A stretch of DNA of 64,000 bases, from the NCBI RefSeq assembly GCF_003574655.1, contig NZ_QNUM01000005.1:186001-250000 (forward strand), in the 5' to 3' direction. How positions within the stretch are numbered: position 1 is the first letter of the stretch; each line of letters begins with the position of its first letter. Shown here one piece after another: positions 1 through 8,515 of the stretch. A model generated the notes under the pieces. The model did not search any database and was not told the origin of the DNA. It was given only the letters and a program-made list of their open reading frames with translations. This stretch comes from Cohaesibacter haloalkalitolerans. GTDB taxonomy: Bacteria > Pseudomonadota > Alphaproteobacteria > Rhizobiales > Cohaesibacteraceae. The position numbers and the translations under genes were made by a program.

Positions 1-711
1 GCACAGGAGCGTCCTGTTCTGCCTGCACCGCATCAGGTGGCTGCGGAACTGTGGGACAGCACGGTGATGAAGAAGGTCAATTCCAAGCGCTCGCTGATCT
101 TTCACGGCTGGATCACGCTTGAGGCGACCCTGCTGGGCTTCGTGGTCGGCACACTGCTCGGAATCGTGCTGTCTGTCGGTATCATCTATATCCGCGCCAT
201 GGACATGAGCGTCATGCCATGGGCCATTGCTTCCCAGACGATTCCCATTCTGGCAATTGCGCCAATGATCATCGTGGTCTTGAACTCGGTCGGCATCCAG
301 GGGCTGATCCCCAAGGCGATCATCTCTGCCTATCTGAGCTTCTTCCCGGTTCTGGTCGGTATGGTGAAGGGGCTGAGGGCACCCGATCACATGCAGCTGG
401 ATCTGCTCAAAACCTACAACGCCTCCAGAAGCGACGCCTTCTACAAGTTGCGCCTGCCGTCCTCCGTGCCCTATCTCTTCACTTCGATGAAAGTGGGCAT
501 TGCCGCTTCGCTCGTCGGCACCATCGTTGGCGAGTTGCCAACCGGTGCCATTCGCGGGTTGGGTGCCCGGCTGCTGACCGGTTCCTACTATGGCCAGACC
601 ATCCAGATGTGGGCCGCTCTCTTTGCCGCCGCCCTGCTGGCCGCAGGCCTCGTGGCGCTCGTGGGACTTGCCGAAAAATCGGTTCTGAAGAAAATGGGGA
701 TGGTACGATGA
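1..711 (+). CDS. ABC transporter permease, 5' truncated by window edge
   Basis: Inner-membrane permease of an importer of the SsuC/TauC/ThiX type. The frame is open from base 1, so the true start lies before the window and 236 residues are visible. Hydrophobic segments alternate with loops, and the conserved cytoplasmic coupling loop (DLLKTYNASRSDAFYKLRLP) that docks on the ATPase is present. The stop codon overlaps the start of the next permease (ATGA), so the two are translationally coupled and probably form a heterodimeric channel. The ATPase gene is presumably upstream, outside the window. The substrate cannot be read from the sequence; the partner binding protein is of the NMT1/THI5 family, whose members bind pyrimidines, riboflavin or similar heterocycles. 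Confidence 0.85.
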   Translation, partial: AQERPVLPAPHQVAAELWDSTVMKKVNSKRSLIFHGWITLEATLLGFVVGTLLGIVLSVGIIYIRAMDMSVMPWAIASQTIPILAIAPMIIVVLNSVGIQGLIPKAIISAYLSFFPVLVGMVKGLRAPDHMQLDLLKTYNASRSDAFYKLRLPSSVPYLFTSMKVGIAASLVGTIVGELPTGAIRGLGARLLTGSYYGQTIQMWAALFAAALLAAGLVALVGLAEKSVLKKMGMVR

Positions 712-1553
712 CCCTTGTTCTTGCTGCACTTGTCATCTGGATTGTGGCCTCATGGGTCAACGTCAAACTCTCCCGGTCGAAGGCCCACAACACGCTGCTG
801 GTGCGCTTTCTGGTGCCATTCATTTTCGGGGTGACGATCCTTGTCGCCTGGGAGCTGCTGGTGCGCGGGCTGAATATTCCCGGCGTCATCCTGCCGCCGC
901 CGACCGCCATCGCAACGCGGTTTGCCGCGTCCACCGATATCCTCTGGCTCGACTTCCTGCAGACCTTCGCCAAAGGGGCGCTCAGCGGCTACATCATCGG
1001 CTGTGGTGCGGCCTTTCTGACGGCGATCCTCATCGACCGCGTGCCCTTCCTGCAACTGGGCCTGCTGCCGGTTGGCAACTTTGTCGCCGCGCTGCCCATC
1101 GTGGGCATTGCCCCGATCCTCGTGATGTGGTTCGGCTTTGACTGGCAATCCAAGGCCGCCGTTGTCGTGGTGATGGTTTTCTTCCCGATGCTGGTCAACT
1201 GCGTGCAGGGCCTGGCCGACACGGATCACATGCAGCGCGATCTGATGAAGACCTATGCGGCGAGCTATTCCGACACCTTGCTCAAGCTGCGGTTGCCTGC
1301 CGCGATGCCGTTCATTTTCAACGGTCTCAAGATTTCAACCACTTCGGCTCTGATCGGCGCGATCGTTGCCGAGTTCTTCGGCTCTCCCATCGTCGGCATG
1401 GGCTTCCGCATCTCCACTGAGGTCGGCAAGCTTGGGCTCGACATGGTCTGGGCGGAAATCACGGTTGCGGCAATTGCTGGCTCCCTGTTTTACGGGGCGG
1501 TGGCCGCAATCGAAAAAGGGGTGACCTTCTGGCACCCCTCACAAAGGGGCTAG
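708..1553 (+). CDS. ABC transporter permease, second subunit
   Basis: Second inner-membrane permease (281 residues) of the same importer. The ATG at 708 overlaps the upstream stop; a longer reading from 219 would run through the upstream gene in another frame and is not credible. It starts with a membrane anchor, followed by a soluble linker with the typical proline-rich 'ILPPPTAI' motif and the coupling loop DLMKTYAASYSDTLLKLRLP, nearly the same as in its partner. This motif places it in the SsuC/ThiX/RibX-like family. The binding-protein gene follows after 80 bases. Confidence 0.85.
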   Translation: MTLVLAALVIWIVASWVNVKLSRSKAHNTLLVRFLVPFIFGVTILVAWELLVRGLNIPGVILPPPTAIATRFAASTDILWLDFLQTFAKGALSGYIIGCGAAFLTAILIDRVPFLQLGLLPVGNFVAALPIVGIAPILVMWFGFDWQSKAAVVVVMVFFPMLVNCVQGLADTDHMQRDLMKTYAASYSDTLLKLRLPAAMPFIFNGLKISTTSALIGAIVAEFFGSPIVGMGFRISTEVGKLGLDMVWAEITVAAIAGSLFYGAVAAIEKGVTFWHPSQRG

Positions 1554-1633
1554 AAGACCCCATTCAATAACCAAAAGAAAACAAAGCAACACCTTAACCA
1601 TACTCCTTTACGGACTACCAAAGGGAATAGAAG

Positions 1634-2635
1634 ATGAGAGACACTTTCAAGAAAATTGCGATTGGCGCATGTGCAGCTGCCTCGATCTTTGCAGCCACCG
1701 GAGCCAACGCGGCAGATGACTTTACCCTTCAGCTGAAATGGGTGACGCAGGCCCAGTTCGCCGGCTATTATGTTGCTCTGGAAAAGGGCTATTACGAGGC
1801 AGAGGACCTCAATGTCACCATCAAGCCGGGCGGTCCGGATATTGCCCCGACCCAAATTCTGGCCGGTGGTGGCGCTGATGTGGTTGTCGACTGGATGCCT
1901 TCGGCTCTGGCTGCCCGTGAAAAGGGCCTGCCGCTCGTCAACATTGCCCAGCCTTACAAATCCTCGGGCATGATGCTGACGTGCCTCAAGGAAAGCGGCG
2001 TCAAGTCGCCTGAAGACTTCCCCGGCAAGACCCTTGGTGTCTGGTTCTTTGGCAACGAATATCCGTTCCTGAGCTGGATGAGCATTCTCGGTATTCCGAC
2101 CGAAGGCGGCGACAAGGGCGTGACCGTCCTCAAGCAGGGCTTCAATGTTGATCCGCTGCTTCAGAAACAGGCTGCCTGCATCTCCACCATGACCTACAAC
2201 GAATATTGGCAGGTCATCGACGCCGGTATCTCTGCCGACGATCTGATCACCTTCAAATATGAAGATCAGGGCGTGGCTACGCTGGAAGACGGCCTCTATG
2301 TGCTGGAAGACAAGCTGGCTGACGAGAAAGAAGTCGACAAGCTGGTCCGCTTTGTTCGTGCGTCCATGAAAGGCTGGAAATACGCTGAAGCCAACCCGGA
2401 TGAAGCCGCAGATATCGTGCTTGAATATGACGAAACCGGTGCCCAGACCGAAAAGCACCAGAAGCGCATGATGGCCGAAGTGGCAAAGCTGACCGCCGGT
2501 TCCAATGGCGCTCTGGATACGGCCGACTATGAGCGTACCGTCAAGACGCTGATGAGCGGCGGTTCTGCTCCGGTCATTTCCAAGGAACCGGAAGGCGCAT
2601 GGACCCACAAGATCACTGATCTGGCCCTGAAATAG
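1634..2635 (+). CDS. NMT1/THI5-like ABC transporter substrate-binding protein
   Basis: Periplasmic solute-binding protein of 333 residues. A Sec signal peptide is clear, with probable cleavage after the ANA at residues 24-26. The mature protein opens with 'LQLKWVTQAQFAGYYVALEKGYY', split here as LQLKWVTQAQFAGYY then VALEKGYY, which is characteristic of the NMT1/THI5 fold used for thiamine-pyrimidine (ThiY), riboflavin (RibY) and related ligands. A good ribosome site precedes the ATG (AAGGGAATAGAAG). It lies directly upstream of the F420 genes, so the ligand may be tied to that pathway or to the substrate of the downstream oxidoreductase; this is inference. Specificity cannot be assigned. Confidence 0.88.
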   Translation: MRDTFKKIAIGACAAASIFAATGANAADDFTLQLKWVTQAQFAGYYVALEKGYYEAEDLNVTIKPGGPDIAPTQILAGGGADVVVDWMPSALAAREKGLPLVNIAQPYKSSGMMLTCLKESGVKSPEDFPGKTLGVWFFGNEYPFLSWMSILGIPTEGGDKGVTVLKQGFNVDPLLQKQAACISTMTYNEYWQVIDAGISADDLITFKYEDQGVATLEDGLYVLEDKLADEKEVDKLVRFVRASMKGWKYAEANPDEAADIVLEYDETGAQTEKHQKRMMAEVAKLTAGSNGALDTADYERTVKTLMSGGSAPVISKEPEGAWTHKITDLALK

Positions 2636-2649
2636 GCCCGTCCCATTCT

Positions 2650-2677
2650 CCGCCTCCGGACATTGTGCCGGGGGCGG
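2650..2677 (+). terminator. Stem-loop between binding-protein gene and cofG
   Basis: A 10-bp stem (CCGCCTCCGG / CCGGGGGCGG, one G-U pair) encloses an 8-base loop just after the binding-protein stop. No run of T follows, so it is more likely a processing or attenuating hairpin that lowers read-through from the transporter into the F420 genes than a full terminator. Confidence 0.4.
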
Positions 2678-2878
2678 GGTGACGACCCTGGCCCGCCGGC
2701 CTGTTCGGCGGAGCCAACTCCGAGGCAACCGAACAATTCAAGGAAATGTCTTGCCCCGCGCAAACACCGTTTGGCGCGAACAGGGTTCCTTTGCGCCGAT
2801 TTTCCGTTGGGAATGCCATCAAATGCGCAAACGACAGCCCCGAATGGCAGGTGTTTTCATAACGCTAAAGGCAACAGG

Positions 2879-4090
2879 ATGCTGGTAGAAAGCGAACTCA
2901 ACAGTCGATCCGCCGATGTCATGTCGGATAGCGCTGCACGCTTGCCGTCCGGGGCGCGGGAGCTCAACGATCAGGCCCGCCACCTGCAGAAGGCGGATCT
3001 GGCAGGCCTGATGGCGCGGGCAAGCGTCATCCGCGATGCCCGCTGGGGCCGCACCGTGACTTATTCGCGCAAGGCCTTCGTGCCACTGACCAACATGTGC
3101 CGCGATACCTGCGCCTATTGCACCTTCGTCAAGCACCCCGATCACCCGGATGCCAACATCATGTCGCCCGATCAGGTTCTTGCCACTGCCCGCAAGGGCG
3201 AGGCTAAGGGCTGCAAGGAACTGTTGTTCAGCCTCGGGGAAAAGCCCGAACTGCGCTATGAGCGGGCAAGGGCTGCGCTGGCTTTGCTTGGCTATCAGAG
3301 CATGACGGACTATCTGGCCGACATGTGCGCGCTGGTTCTCGAAGAAACCACCATGCTGCCCCATGTCAACGCGGGCACACTCTGCGACGAGGAACTTGCA
3401 AGGCTCCGCCCCGTTTCCGTTTCCATGGGCATGATGCTCGAAACCGTTTCCCGCCGCCTGACCGGCAAGGGTGAGGCCCACCATGCCTGTCCGGACAAGG
3501 TGCCTTTGCAGCGGTTGCGCACGCTGGAACGGGCAGGGGAGCACAAGGTGCCGTTCACCACCGGCCTGCTGATTGGCATAGGCGAAACGTGGCAAGAGCG
3601 GATCGAGGCCCTCCACGCTATCAATGACAGCCACAAGCGCCACGGTCACATTCAGGAAGTCATCATCCAGAATTTCCAGACCAAGCCCGATATCGCCATG
3701 GCCAATCACCCCGAGCCGAGCCTTGAGGACATGCTGCGCACCATCGCGGCTGCGCGCATCATCCTTGCCCCGGAGATCAGCCTGCAGGCTCCGCCCAATC
3801 TCAGTGCCCGCCATATCGCCTATCTCGATGCTGGCATCAATGACTGGGGTGGGATTTCTCCGGTCACCATCGATTTCATCAACCCCCAGCATGCCTGGCC
3901 GCAGATTGATGCACTAGCCGCAAGCTGTGACAAGGCTGGCTTCTCGCTCAGGGAACGACTGCCCGTCTATCCGGCCTATCTTCGGTCGGGATCCGAATTT
4001 CTGAGCCCCCAGCTGCAGGACCGTGTTGCCCGTATGTCGGCCAGCAACGGCCTTGCCAGCGAACAGCGCCACTTGATGCAAGGAGAATAA
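2879..4090 (+). CDS. cofG: FO synthase subunit CofG (7,8-didemethyl-8-hydroxy-5-deazariboflavin synthase)
   Basis: Radical SAM enzyme (403 residues) that with CofH builds FO, the deazaflavin chromophore of F420, from tyrosine and 5-amino-6-ribitylamino-uracil. The [4Fe-4S]/SAM motif CX3CX2C is at Cys74, Cys78 and Cys81 (MCRDTCAYC). The ATG at 2879 follows AAAGGCAACAGG; a longer reading from a TTG at 2663 would cross the intercistronic hairpin and lacks family similarity. CofG and CofH are separate proteins, as in archaea, cyanobacteria and proteobacteria, rather than fused as in actinobacterial FbiC. cofH follows after 5 bases. Confidence 0.95.
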   Translation: MLVESELNSRSADVMSDSAARLPSGARELNDQARHLQKADLAGLMARASVIRDARWGRTVTYSRKAFVPLTNMCRDTCAYCTFVKHPDHPDANIMSPDQVLATARKGEAKGCKELLFSLGEKPELRYERARAALALLGYQSMTDYLADMCALVLEETTMLPHVNAGTLCDEELARLRPVSVSMGMMLETVSRRLTGKGEAHHACPDKVPLQRLRTLERAGEHKVPFTTGLLIGIGETWQERIEALHAINDSHKRHGHIQEVIIQNFQTKPDIAMANHPEPSLEDMLRTIAAARIILAPEISLQAPPNLSARHIAYLDAGINDWGGISPVTIDFINPQHAWPQIDALAASCDKAGFSLRERLPVYPAYLRSGSEFLSPQLQDRVARMSASNGLASEQRHLMQGE

Positions 4091-4095
4091 TCATC

Positions 4096-5373
4096 ATGTC
4101 CAATGAAACAGAGCCAACATTCGATAATCCCCTTGCTTTTGACGCTCAAAACGCCGCTGTTCCTGTTCGGAGAATTCTCGACAAGGCGCTTGAAGGACGT
4201 GAGATTTCACAAGCGGACGCCGTGCTGTTGTTCAAGGCCGAAGCGTCCGCCGACTTGCAGGCGATCTACTATACCGCCGACCTGCTGCGCCAGCGGGCCA
4301 ACGGGGATCTGGTGACCTTCACTGTCAACCGCAACATCAACTTCACCAATGTCTGCTACATGGGCTGCAAGTTCTGCAACTTCGCCAAGCGGGCCGAAGA
4401 GGAGGATGCTCATTGGCATTCTGTGGGCGAGGTGCTGCGCCGTTGCCACGAGGCATGGGACCGGGGCGCGACCGAGGTTTGCATTCAGGGCGGGCTGCAC
4501 CCCAAGTTGCCCGGTAGTTACTATGAGGAGCTTTGCCGCGCCATCAAGGCGGAGTTGCCCGACATGCACTTGCACGCCTTCTCACCTTTCGAGGTCTGGT
4601 ACGGTGCGTCCAAGACGCGGAAGTCCTACCGCGATTTCCTGCAAGGCCTCAAGGACGCCGGTCTTGGCACGATGCCGGGAACGGCTGCCGAAATCCTCGA
4701 TACCGACATTCGCAAACAACTGACAAAGGACAAGCTCAGCACCGAGAAGTGGGTCGAGATCATCCGCACCGCCCATGAGGTGGGGATCCGGACCACAGCG
4801 ACCATTATGTATGGCCATATCGATGCGCCGGAGCATTGGGCCGCTCACATTGACCTGCTGCGCTCGATCCAGAAGGATACCAGCGGCTTTACCGAATTTG
4901 TGCCGCTGTCCTACCAACATGTCGGCACGGCGCTTTATACGGAAAATCCGGGCAAAGTGCGCAAGGGGCCGAGCATCGATGAAATCGACAAGATGCATGC
5001 CGTCTCTCGCATCATGCTCCATGGGCTGATCGACAATATTCAGGTTTCCTGGACCAAGCTCGGCCCTGACCATGCCATGGCAATGCTCAATCGCGGTGCC
5101 AATGATCTGGGCGGCACGCTGATGGAAGAAAGCATTTCCCGTTCTGCCGGGGCAGATCATGGCCAGGAGATCACGGCCTATGAACTGACGCAGATCGTCC
5201 GCGCTTCTGGCCGCATGCCTGCGCGCCGGTCGAGCGATTATCGTATTCTCGACATCTATGATGACCATGATCCGCAGCCGCTTGCGCCATTGATCGATCG
5301 GGGCGGCAAGGACCCGCTCGACTTTCTCAAGCTGTTCTCGGCCACCTCTGCCAAGTTGGAGGCTGCCGAATGA
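4096..5373 (+). CDS. cofH: FO synthase subunit CofH
   Basis: Radical SAM enzyme (425 residues) that acts with CofG to make FO; CofH attaches the tyrosine-derived radical to the ribityl-uracil. The cluster motif CX3CX2C is at Cys87, Cys91 and Cys94 (VCYMGCKFC), preceded by NRNINFTN, a hallmark of the CofH/MqnE/MqnC group. MqnC or MqnE are ruled out by the adjacent cofG, cofD, cofC and cofE. An AGGAGAA ribosome site precedes the ATG. The stop overlaps the cofD start by 4 bases. Confidence 0.95.
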   Translation: MSNETEPTFDNPLAFDAQNAAVPVRRILDKALEGREISQADAVLLFKAEASADLQAIYYTADLLRQRANGDLVTFTVNRNINFTNVCYMGCKFCNFAKRAEEEDAHWHSVGEVLRRCHEAWDRGATEVCIQGGLHPKLPGSYYEELCRAIKAELPDMHLHAFSPFEVWYGASKTRKSYRDFLQGLKDAGLGTMPGTAAEILDTDIRKQLTKDKLSTEKWVEIIRTAHEVGIRTTATIMYGHIDAPEHWAAHIDLLRSIQKDTSGFTEFVPLSYQHVGTALYTENPGKVRKGPSIDEIDKMHAVSRIMLHGLIDNIQVSWTKLGPDHAMAMLNRGANDLGGTLMEESISRSAGADHGQEITAYELTQIVRASGRMPARRSSDYRILDIYDDHDPQPLAPLIDRGGKDPLDFLKLFSATSAKLEAAE

Positions 5374-6350
5374 GCGAACCACAGAAGCTGAAGGTTACCC
5401 TGCTGGCCGGCGGGGTTGGCGGCGCAAAGATGGCCGAAGGCCTCGCTGCGCTCAAGGATGTGGAGCTGACGATCATCGGCAATATCGCCGATGACGACGA
5501 CTTCCATGGCCTTTGGGTGTCGCCGGACATCGATACCATGACCTACACCCTGTCTGGCCGCATCAACCGTCAGCAGGGCTGGGGGCTGGCCGACGAGGGC
5601 ACCCGTGCGCTCGATATCCTGACGACCCTTGGTCAGGACACATGGATGATGCTCGGGGACAAGGATTTCGGCCTCCACATCTATCGTACCATGCGGCGGA
5701 CGAGAGGTGATCGCCCCACAGACATAGCAGCCGATGTGGCTGAAGCCTTTGGTGTCAAACCGCGCATTCTTTTGCCGACCGATGATCGGGTGCAGACCCG
5801 GGTCAAGACGGAAAAGGGCTGGCTGAGTTTTCAGGAATATTTCGTGCGCGAGAAATGCGCCCCCACCGTCGAGGCGCTTGAGCTCAAGGGCATAGAGGAC
5901 GCCACGGCAACCCCGGAAGCGCTTGCGGCCATCGCCAACGCCGACCTGCTCGTCATCGCCCCGTCCAATCCATTGGTCAGCATCGAGCCGATCCTTGCCG
6001 TCAAGGGCATCCGTGATGCGGTGAAAGAGGCTCGCGTGCCAAGGATCGCTGTCAGCCCGCTGATTGCTGGCAAGGTCGTCAAGGGCCCCGCCGACAGGAT
6101 GATGACGGCGCTAGGCATGCGCGCCGATGTCGTTGGCGTGGCCGCGCACTATGCCGGCTTGATCGATGCCCTGCTGATCGATCATCAAGACGGCGCGCTC
6201 GCCGAGGAGATCACCGGTCTGTCGATCCAGCCCCATTACGAAGATATCCTGATGAAGGACGCAGAAGACAAGGCGCGGCTCGCCCGTGCGGTTGTCGATC
6301 TTGGTGTGATGCTTGCGGCAGACAAAGGCCAAAACGGAGCTGCCGCATGA
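5370..6350 (+). CDS. cofD: 2-phospho-L-lactate transferase CofD
   Basis: Transfers the phospholactyl (or, in many bacteria, phosphoenolpyruvyl or phosphoglyceryl) group from the guanylylated donor to FO, giving F420-0 or dehydro-F420-0. The 326-residue protein begins with the glycine-rich GGVGGAKMAEGL nucleotide loop and contains the NIADDDDFHGL and DIDTMTYTL motifs typical of CofD. It overlaps cofH upstream and cofC downstream (ATGA each), so the genes are strictly co-translated. Which three-carbon donor is used cannot be told from sequence alone. Confidence 0.95.
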   Translation: MSEPQKLKVTLLAGGVGGAKMAEGLAALKDVELTIIGNIADDDDFHGLWVSPDIDTMTYTLSGRINRQQGWGLADEGTRALDILTTLGQDTWMMLGDKDFGLHIYRTMRRTRGDRPTDIAADVAEAFGVKPRILLPTDDRVQTRVKTEKGWLSFQEYFVREKCAPTVEALELKGIEDATATPEALAAIANADLLVIAPSNPLVSIEPILAVKGIRDAVKEARVPRIAVSPLIAGKVVKGPADRMMTALGMRADVVGVAAHYAGLIDALLIDHQDGALAEEITGLSIQPHYEDILMKDAEDKARLARAVVDLGVMLAADKGQNGAAA

Positions 6351-7009
6351 CTGAAAAGCTGCTGATCCTCATCCCGATGAAAGACCCGTCCCGGGCGAAA
6401 TCGCGGCTGGCATCCGGTCTTTCGGAAGGCGAACGGTCGACCCTCTCGCTGATGCTGTTCAAGGCTGTGGTCGAACGGATCAAAACCGCTCTTGCGAGTG
6501 CTGATCATTTGAAGGCCCAGATCGATGTGATTGATATCGCGGTGGTATCTTCCAGTGAGGTCATCCGGCAGGTGGCCGAAGAGCTGGACATCCTCTTTCT
6601 GCCGGAAGCTGGAGACACCGGCCTCAATGATGCCTTGCAGGCCGCCTCTGAATGCGCCCTCAAGCAGGGCTACGGACGGCTCTGCATCCTGCCTGGAGAT
6701 CTGGCCGATCCAACGGCGCAGGATATCGTCAGCCTGTTGTCCTATCCGGTCGACGTGCGGACAATCATTGTCTGCCCGTCAGAGGATCTGGGCACCAACG
6801 CCCTTGTCGTGCCTCTACCGAGCCCGATGCCATTTTCCTTCGGTCCGGACTCTTTTTCGCGGCATTTCAGTCAGGCCGCCGATCTTGGTTTGATGCCGGT
6901 CATTCTGCCGCTCAAGAGCCTGCGTCGCGATATCGATACGATGGCGGACCTGAGCTATCTCGATGCAGCCCAGACGGCCGTGATCGCCAATGGCGGGGAG
7001 GGTGCGTGA
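6347..7009 (+). CDS. cofC: 2-phospho-L-lactate guanylyltransferase CofC
   Basis: Small nucleotidyltransferase (220 residues) that activates the three-carbon phosphoacid with GTP for CofD. The N-terminus has the family signature IPMKDPSRAKSRL followed by LPGDLADPT, a metal/nucleotide-binding loop of the MobA-like fold. In proteobacteria the preferred acid may be phosphoenolpyruvate, 2-phospholactate or 3-phosphoglycerate. The stop shares a base with the cofE start (TGATG). Confidence 0.93.
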   Translation: MTEKLLILIPMKDPSRAKSRLASGLSEGERSTLSLMLFKAVVERIKTALASADHLKAQIDVIDIAVVSSSEVIRQVAEELDILFLPEAGDTGLNDALQAASECALKQGYGRLCILPGDLADPTAQDIVSLLSYPVDVRTIIVCPSEDLGTNALVVPLPSPMPFSFGPDSFSRHFSQAADLGLMPVILPLKSLRRDIDTMADLSYLDAAQTAVIANGGEGA

Positions 7010-7779
7010 TGGCCAGCCTGATGATCACGGCCATTCCCGGCGTTCCCGATATTGTGGCGGACGATGACCTTGCCGCCATTCTCGGCGATTGTCTGGTAGC
7101 GAGCGGCAATACGCCTATCGAGGGCGATATCCTCTGCGTGGCTCAGAAGGTCTTCTCCAAGGCTGAGGGCTGCATCTACCCTCTTGCCAGCATCACGCCG
7201 TCAGCAGAGGCGCTGCGCTATGCCGAAGAGCTGGGCAAGGACGCGCGCAAGGTCGAGATCGTGCTGCGAGAAAGTACCGAGGTTGTGCGAGCCTTCCGCC
7301 ATCCCGGCCAGAATGAGGGGACAATGATTTGCCGCCACCGGCTTGGGTTCATCTCGGCCAATGCTGCGGTTGATGAATCCAACATCGCGGAAACCGACGC
7401 CGCCATGACATTGCCACCGGACCCTGACGCCAGCGTTCGCGCCATGCGTAAGGCGCTCGAAGCGCGGTTCGGCTGCCGTATCGGCGTGGTGATGACAGAC
7501 ACCTTCGGCAGGCCCTGGCGTATTGCTCAGGTCAATGTGGCGATCGGACTTGCCGGGGTGCCAGCCACCATCCGCGAGCAAGGCAATCAGGACGCCTGGG
7601 GCCGCATCATGAAGGTGACCGAAGCCGCCTTCGCCGATGAACTGGCCGCCGCATCCGGACTGGTGGTCAAGAAGGCCGCCAAAACACCCCTCGTGCTGTT
7701 TCGCGGGCTCGACTGGTGCCCTACCGAAAGTCGGGCAGGAGATCTGTTGAGAGGAAAACAAGAGGACATGTTCAAATGA
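7009..7779 (+). CDS. cofE: Coenzyme F420:L-glutamate ligase CofE
   Basis: Adds gamma-linked L-glutamate residues to F420-0 in a GTP-dependent reaction, giving polyglutamylated F420. The 256-residue protein has the CofE hallmarks AVDESNI and DTFGRPWR. It is the stand-alone form, without the C-terminal FMN-binding nitroreductase-like domain fused in actinobacterial FbiB, so reduction of dehydro-F420, if needed, must be done elsewhere. The ATG at 7009 is set by overlap with cofC; longer readings run antiparallel to coding logic in the cofC region. It overlaps npdG by 4 bases. Confidence 0.94.
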   Translation: MASLMITAIPGVPDIVADDDLAAILGDCLVASGNTPIEGDILCVAQKVFSKAEGCIYPLASITPSAEALRYAEELGKDARKVEIVLRESTEVVRAFRHPGQNEGTMICRHRLGFISANAAVDESNIAETDAAMTLPPDPDASVRAMRKALEARFGCRIGVVMTDTFGRPWRIAQVNVAIGLAGVPATIREQGNQDAWGRIMKVTEAAFADELAAASGLVVKKAAKTPLVLFRGLDWCPTESRAGDLLRGKQEDMFK

Positions 7780-8444
7780 CGATCGCAATCATTGGCGGTA
7801 CAGGACCGCAAGGACAGGGGCTGGCGCTGAGATTTGCCCGTGCCGGTGTGCCGGTCGCCCTCGGCTCGCGGGATGCAGCGCGCGCCGCCGAAATCGGGGT
7901 GGCGTTGCGGCAGCAGTTGGCGGACGACTGCGCCCCGATCACCGGCGTTGCCAACGAAGAGGCTGTGCGGATGGCTGACGAAATCGTCATTCTCGCGGTG
8001 CCGTTCTCTGGCCACAACGCAACACTCAGCGCGCTTAAACCACATCTTGAGGGCAAGATCCTCGTCGATATCGTCGTACCCCTGAAGGAGGGTGACCCCA
8101 AGAAGGTGGAAATGCCACCGGAGGGCTCGGCAACGGAAGCCGCGCAGGCGCTGCTCGGGCCGGACATCCCCGTTGTCGGTGCGCTGCACAATGTCTCTGC
8201 AACGACATTGAAGACCCTCGAATGGGATATCAACTGTGACATTCTGGTCTGTGGCAACTCGCTGGCAGCCCGCAAGACCGTCATGGATCTCATCGGGAAA
8301 CTCGGGGTCACGGCCTATAACGCTGGCGACGCCGAAGCGGCTCGCTGCATCGAGGCCATCACCCCCATTCTCATTCGCATCAACATATCCAAACAGGTGC
8401 CGTTCACCCACGCCGGGTTGAAGATCTGGGCGCCGGATCACTGA
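7776..8444 (+). CDS. npdG: F420-dependent NADP oxidoreductase (Fno/NpdG)
   Basis: Moves hydride between NADPH and F420, here probably forming F420H2 for the next gene product. The 222-residue protein has the dinucleotide motif [11 protein letters not shown] at its N-terminus, followed by GSRDAARA (the phosphate-binding loop for NADP) and LAVPF, all typical of Fno/NpdG (TIGR01915-type). It overlaps cofE by 4 bases, so it is in the same operon. The presence of this recycling enzyme argues that F420 is used as an NADPH-coupled redox carrier in this organism. Confidence 0.92.
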   Translation: MTIAIIGGTGPQGQGLALRFARAGVPVALGSRDAARAAEIGVALRQQLADDCAPITGVANEEAVRMADEIVILAVPFSGHNATLSALKPHLEGKILVDIVVPLKEGDPKKVEMPPEGSATEAAQALLGPDIPVVGALHNVSATTLKTLEWDINCDILVCGNSLAARKTVMDLIGKLGVTAYNAGDAEAARCIEAITPILIRINISKQVPFTHAGLKIWAPDH

Positions 8445-8515
8445 TCCAAGTGACCGACAAACGATCACCACCTGAACAACCGAGAAGACTTGAAGAACAA
8501 GGACAGGAGAGAGAG

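Noticed and set aside
1550-2728. 392-codon open frame on the minus strand opposite the NMT1 binding protein
   Set aside because: It is the antisense of a gene with clear signal peptide and family motifs; its own translation shows no family signature.
4096-5373. Menaquinone futalosine-pathway radical SAM enzyme (MqnC/MqnE)
   Set aside because: Related motifs, but the neighbouring cofG, cofD, cofC and cofE fix it as CofH.
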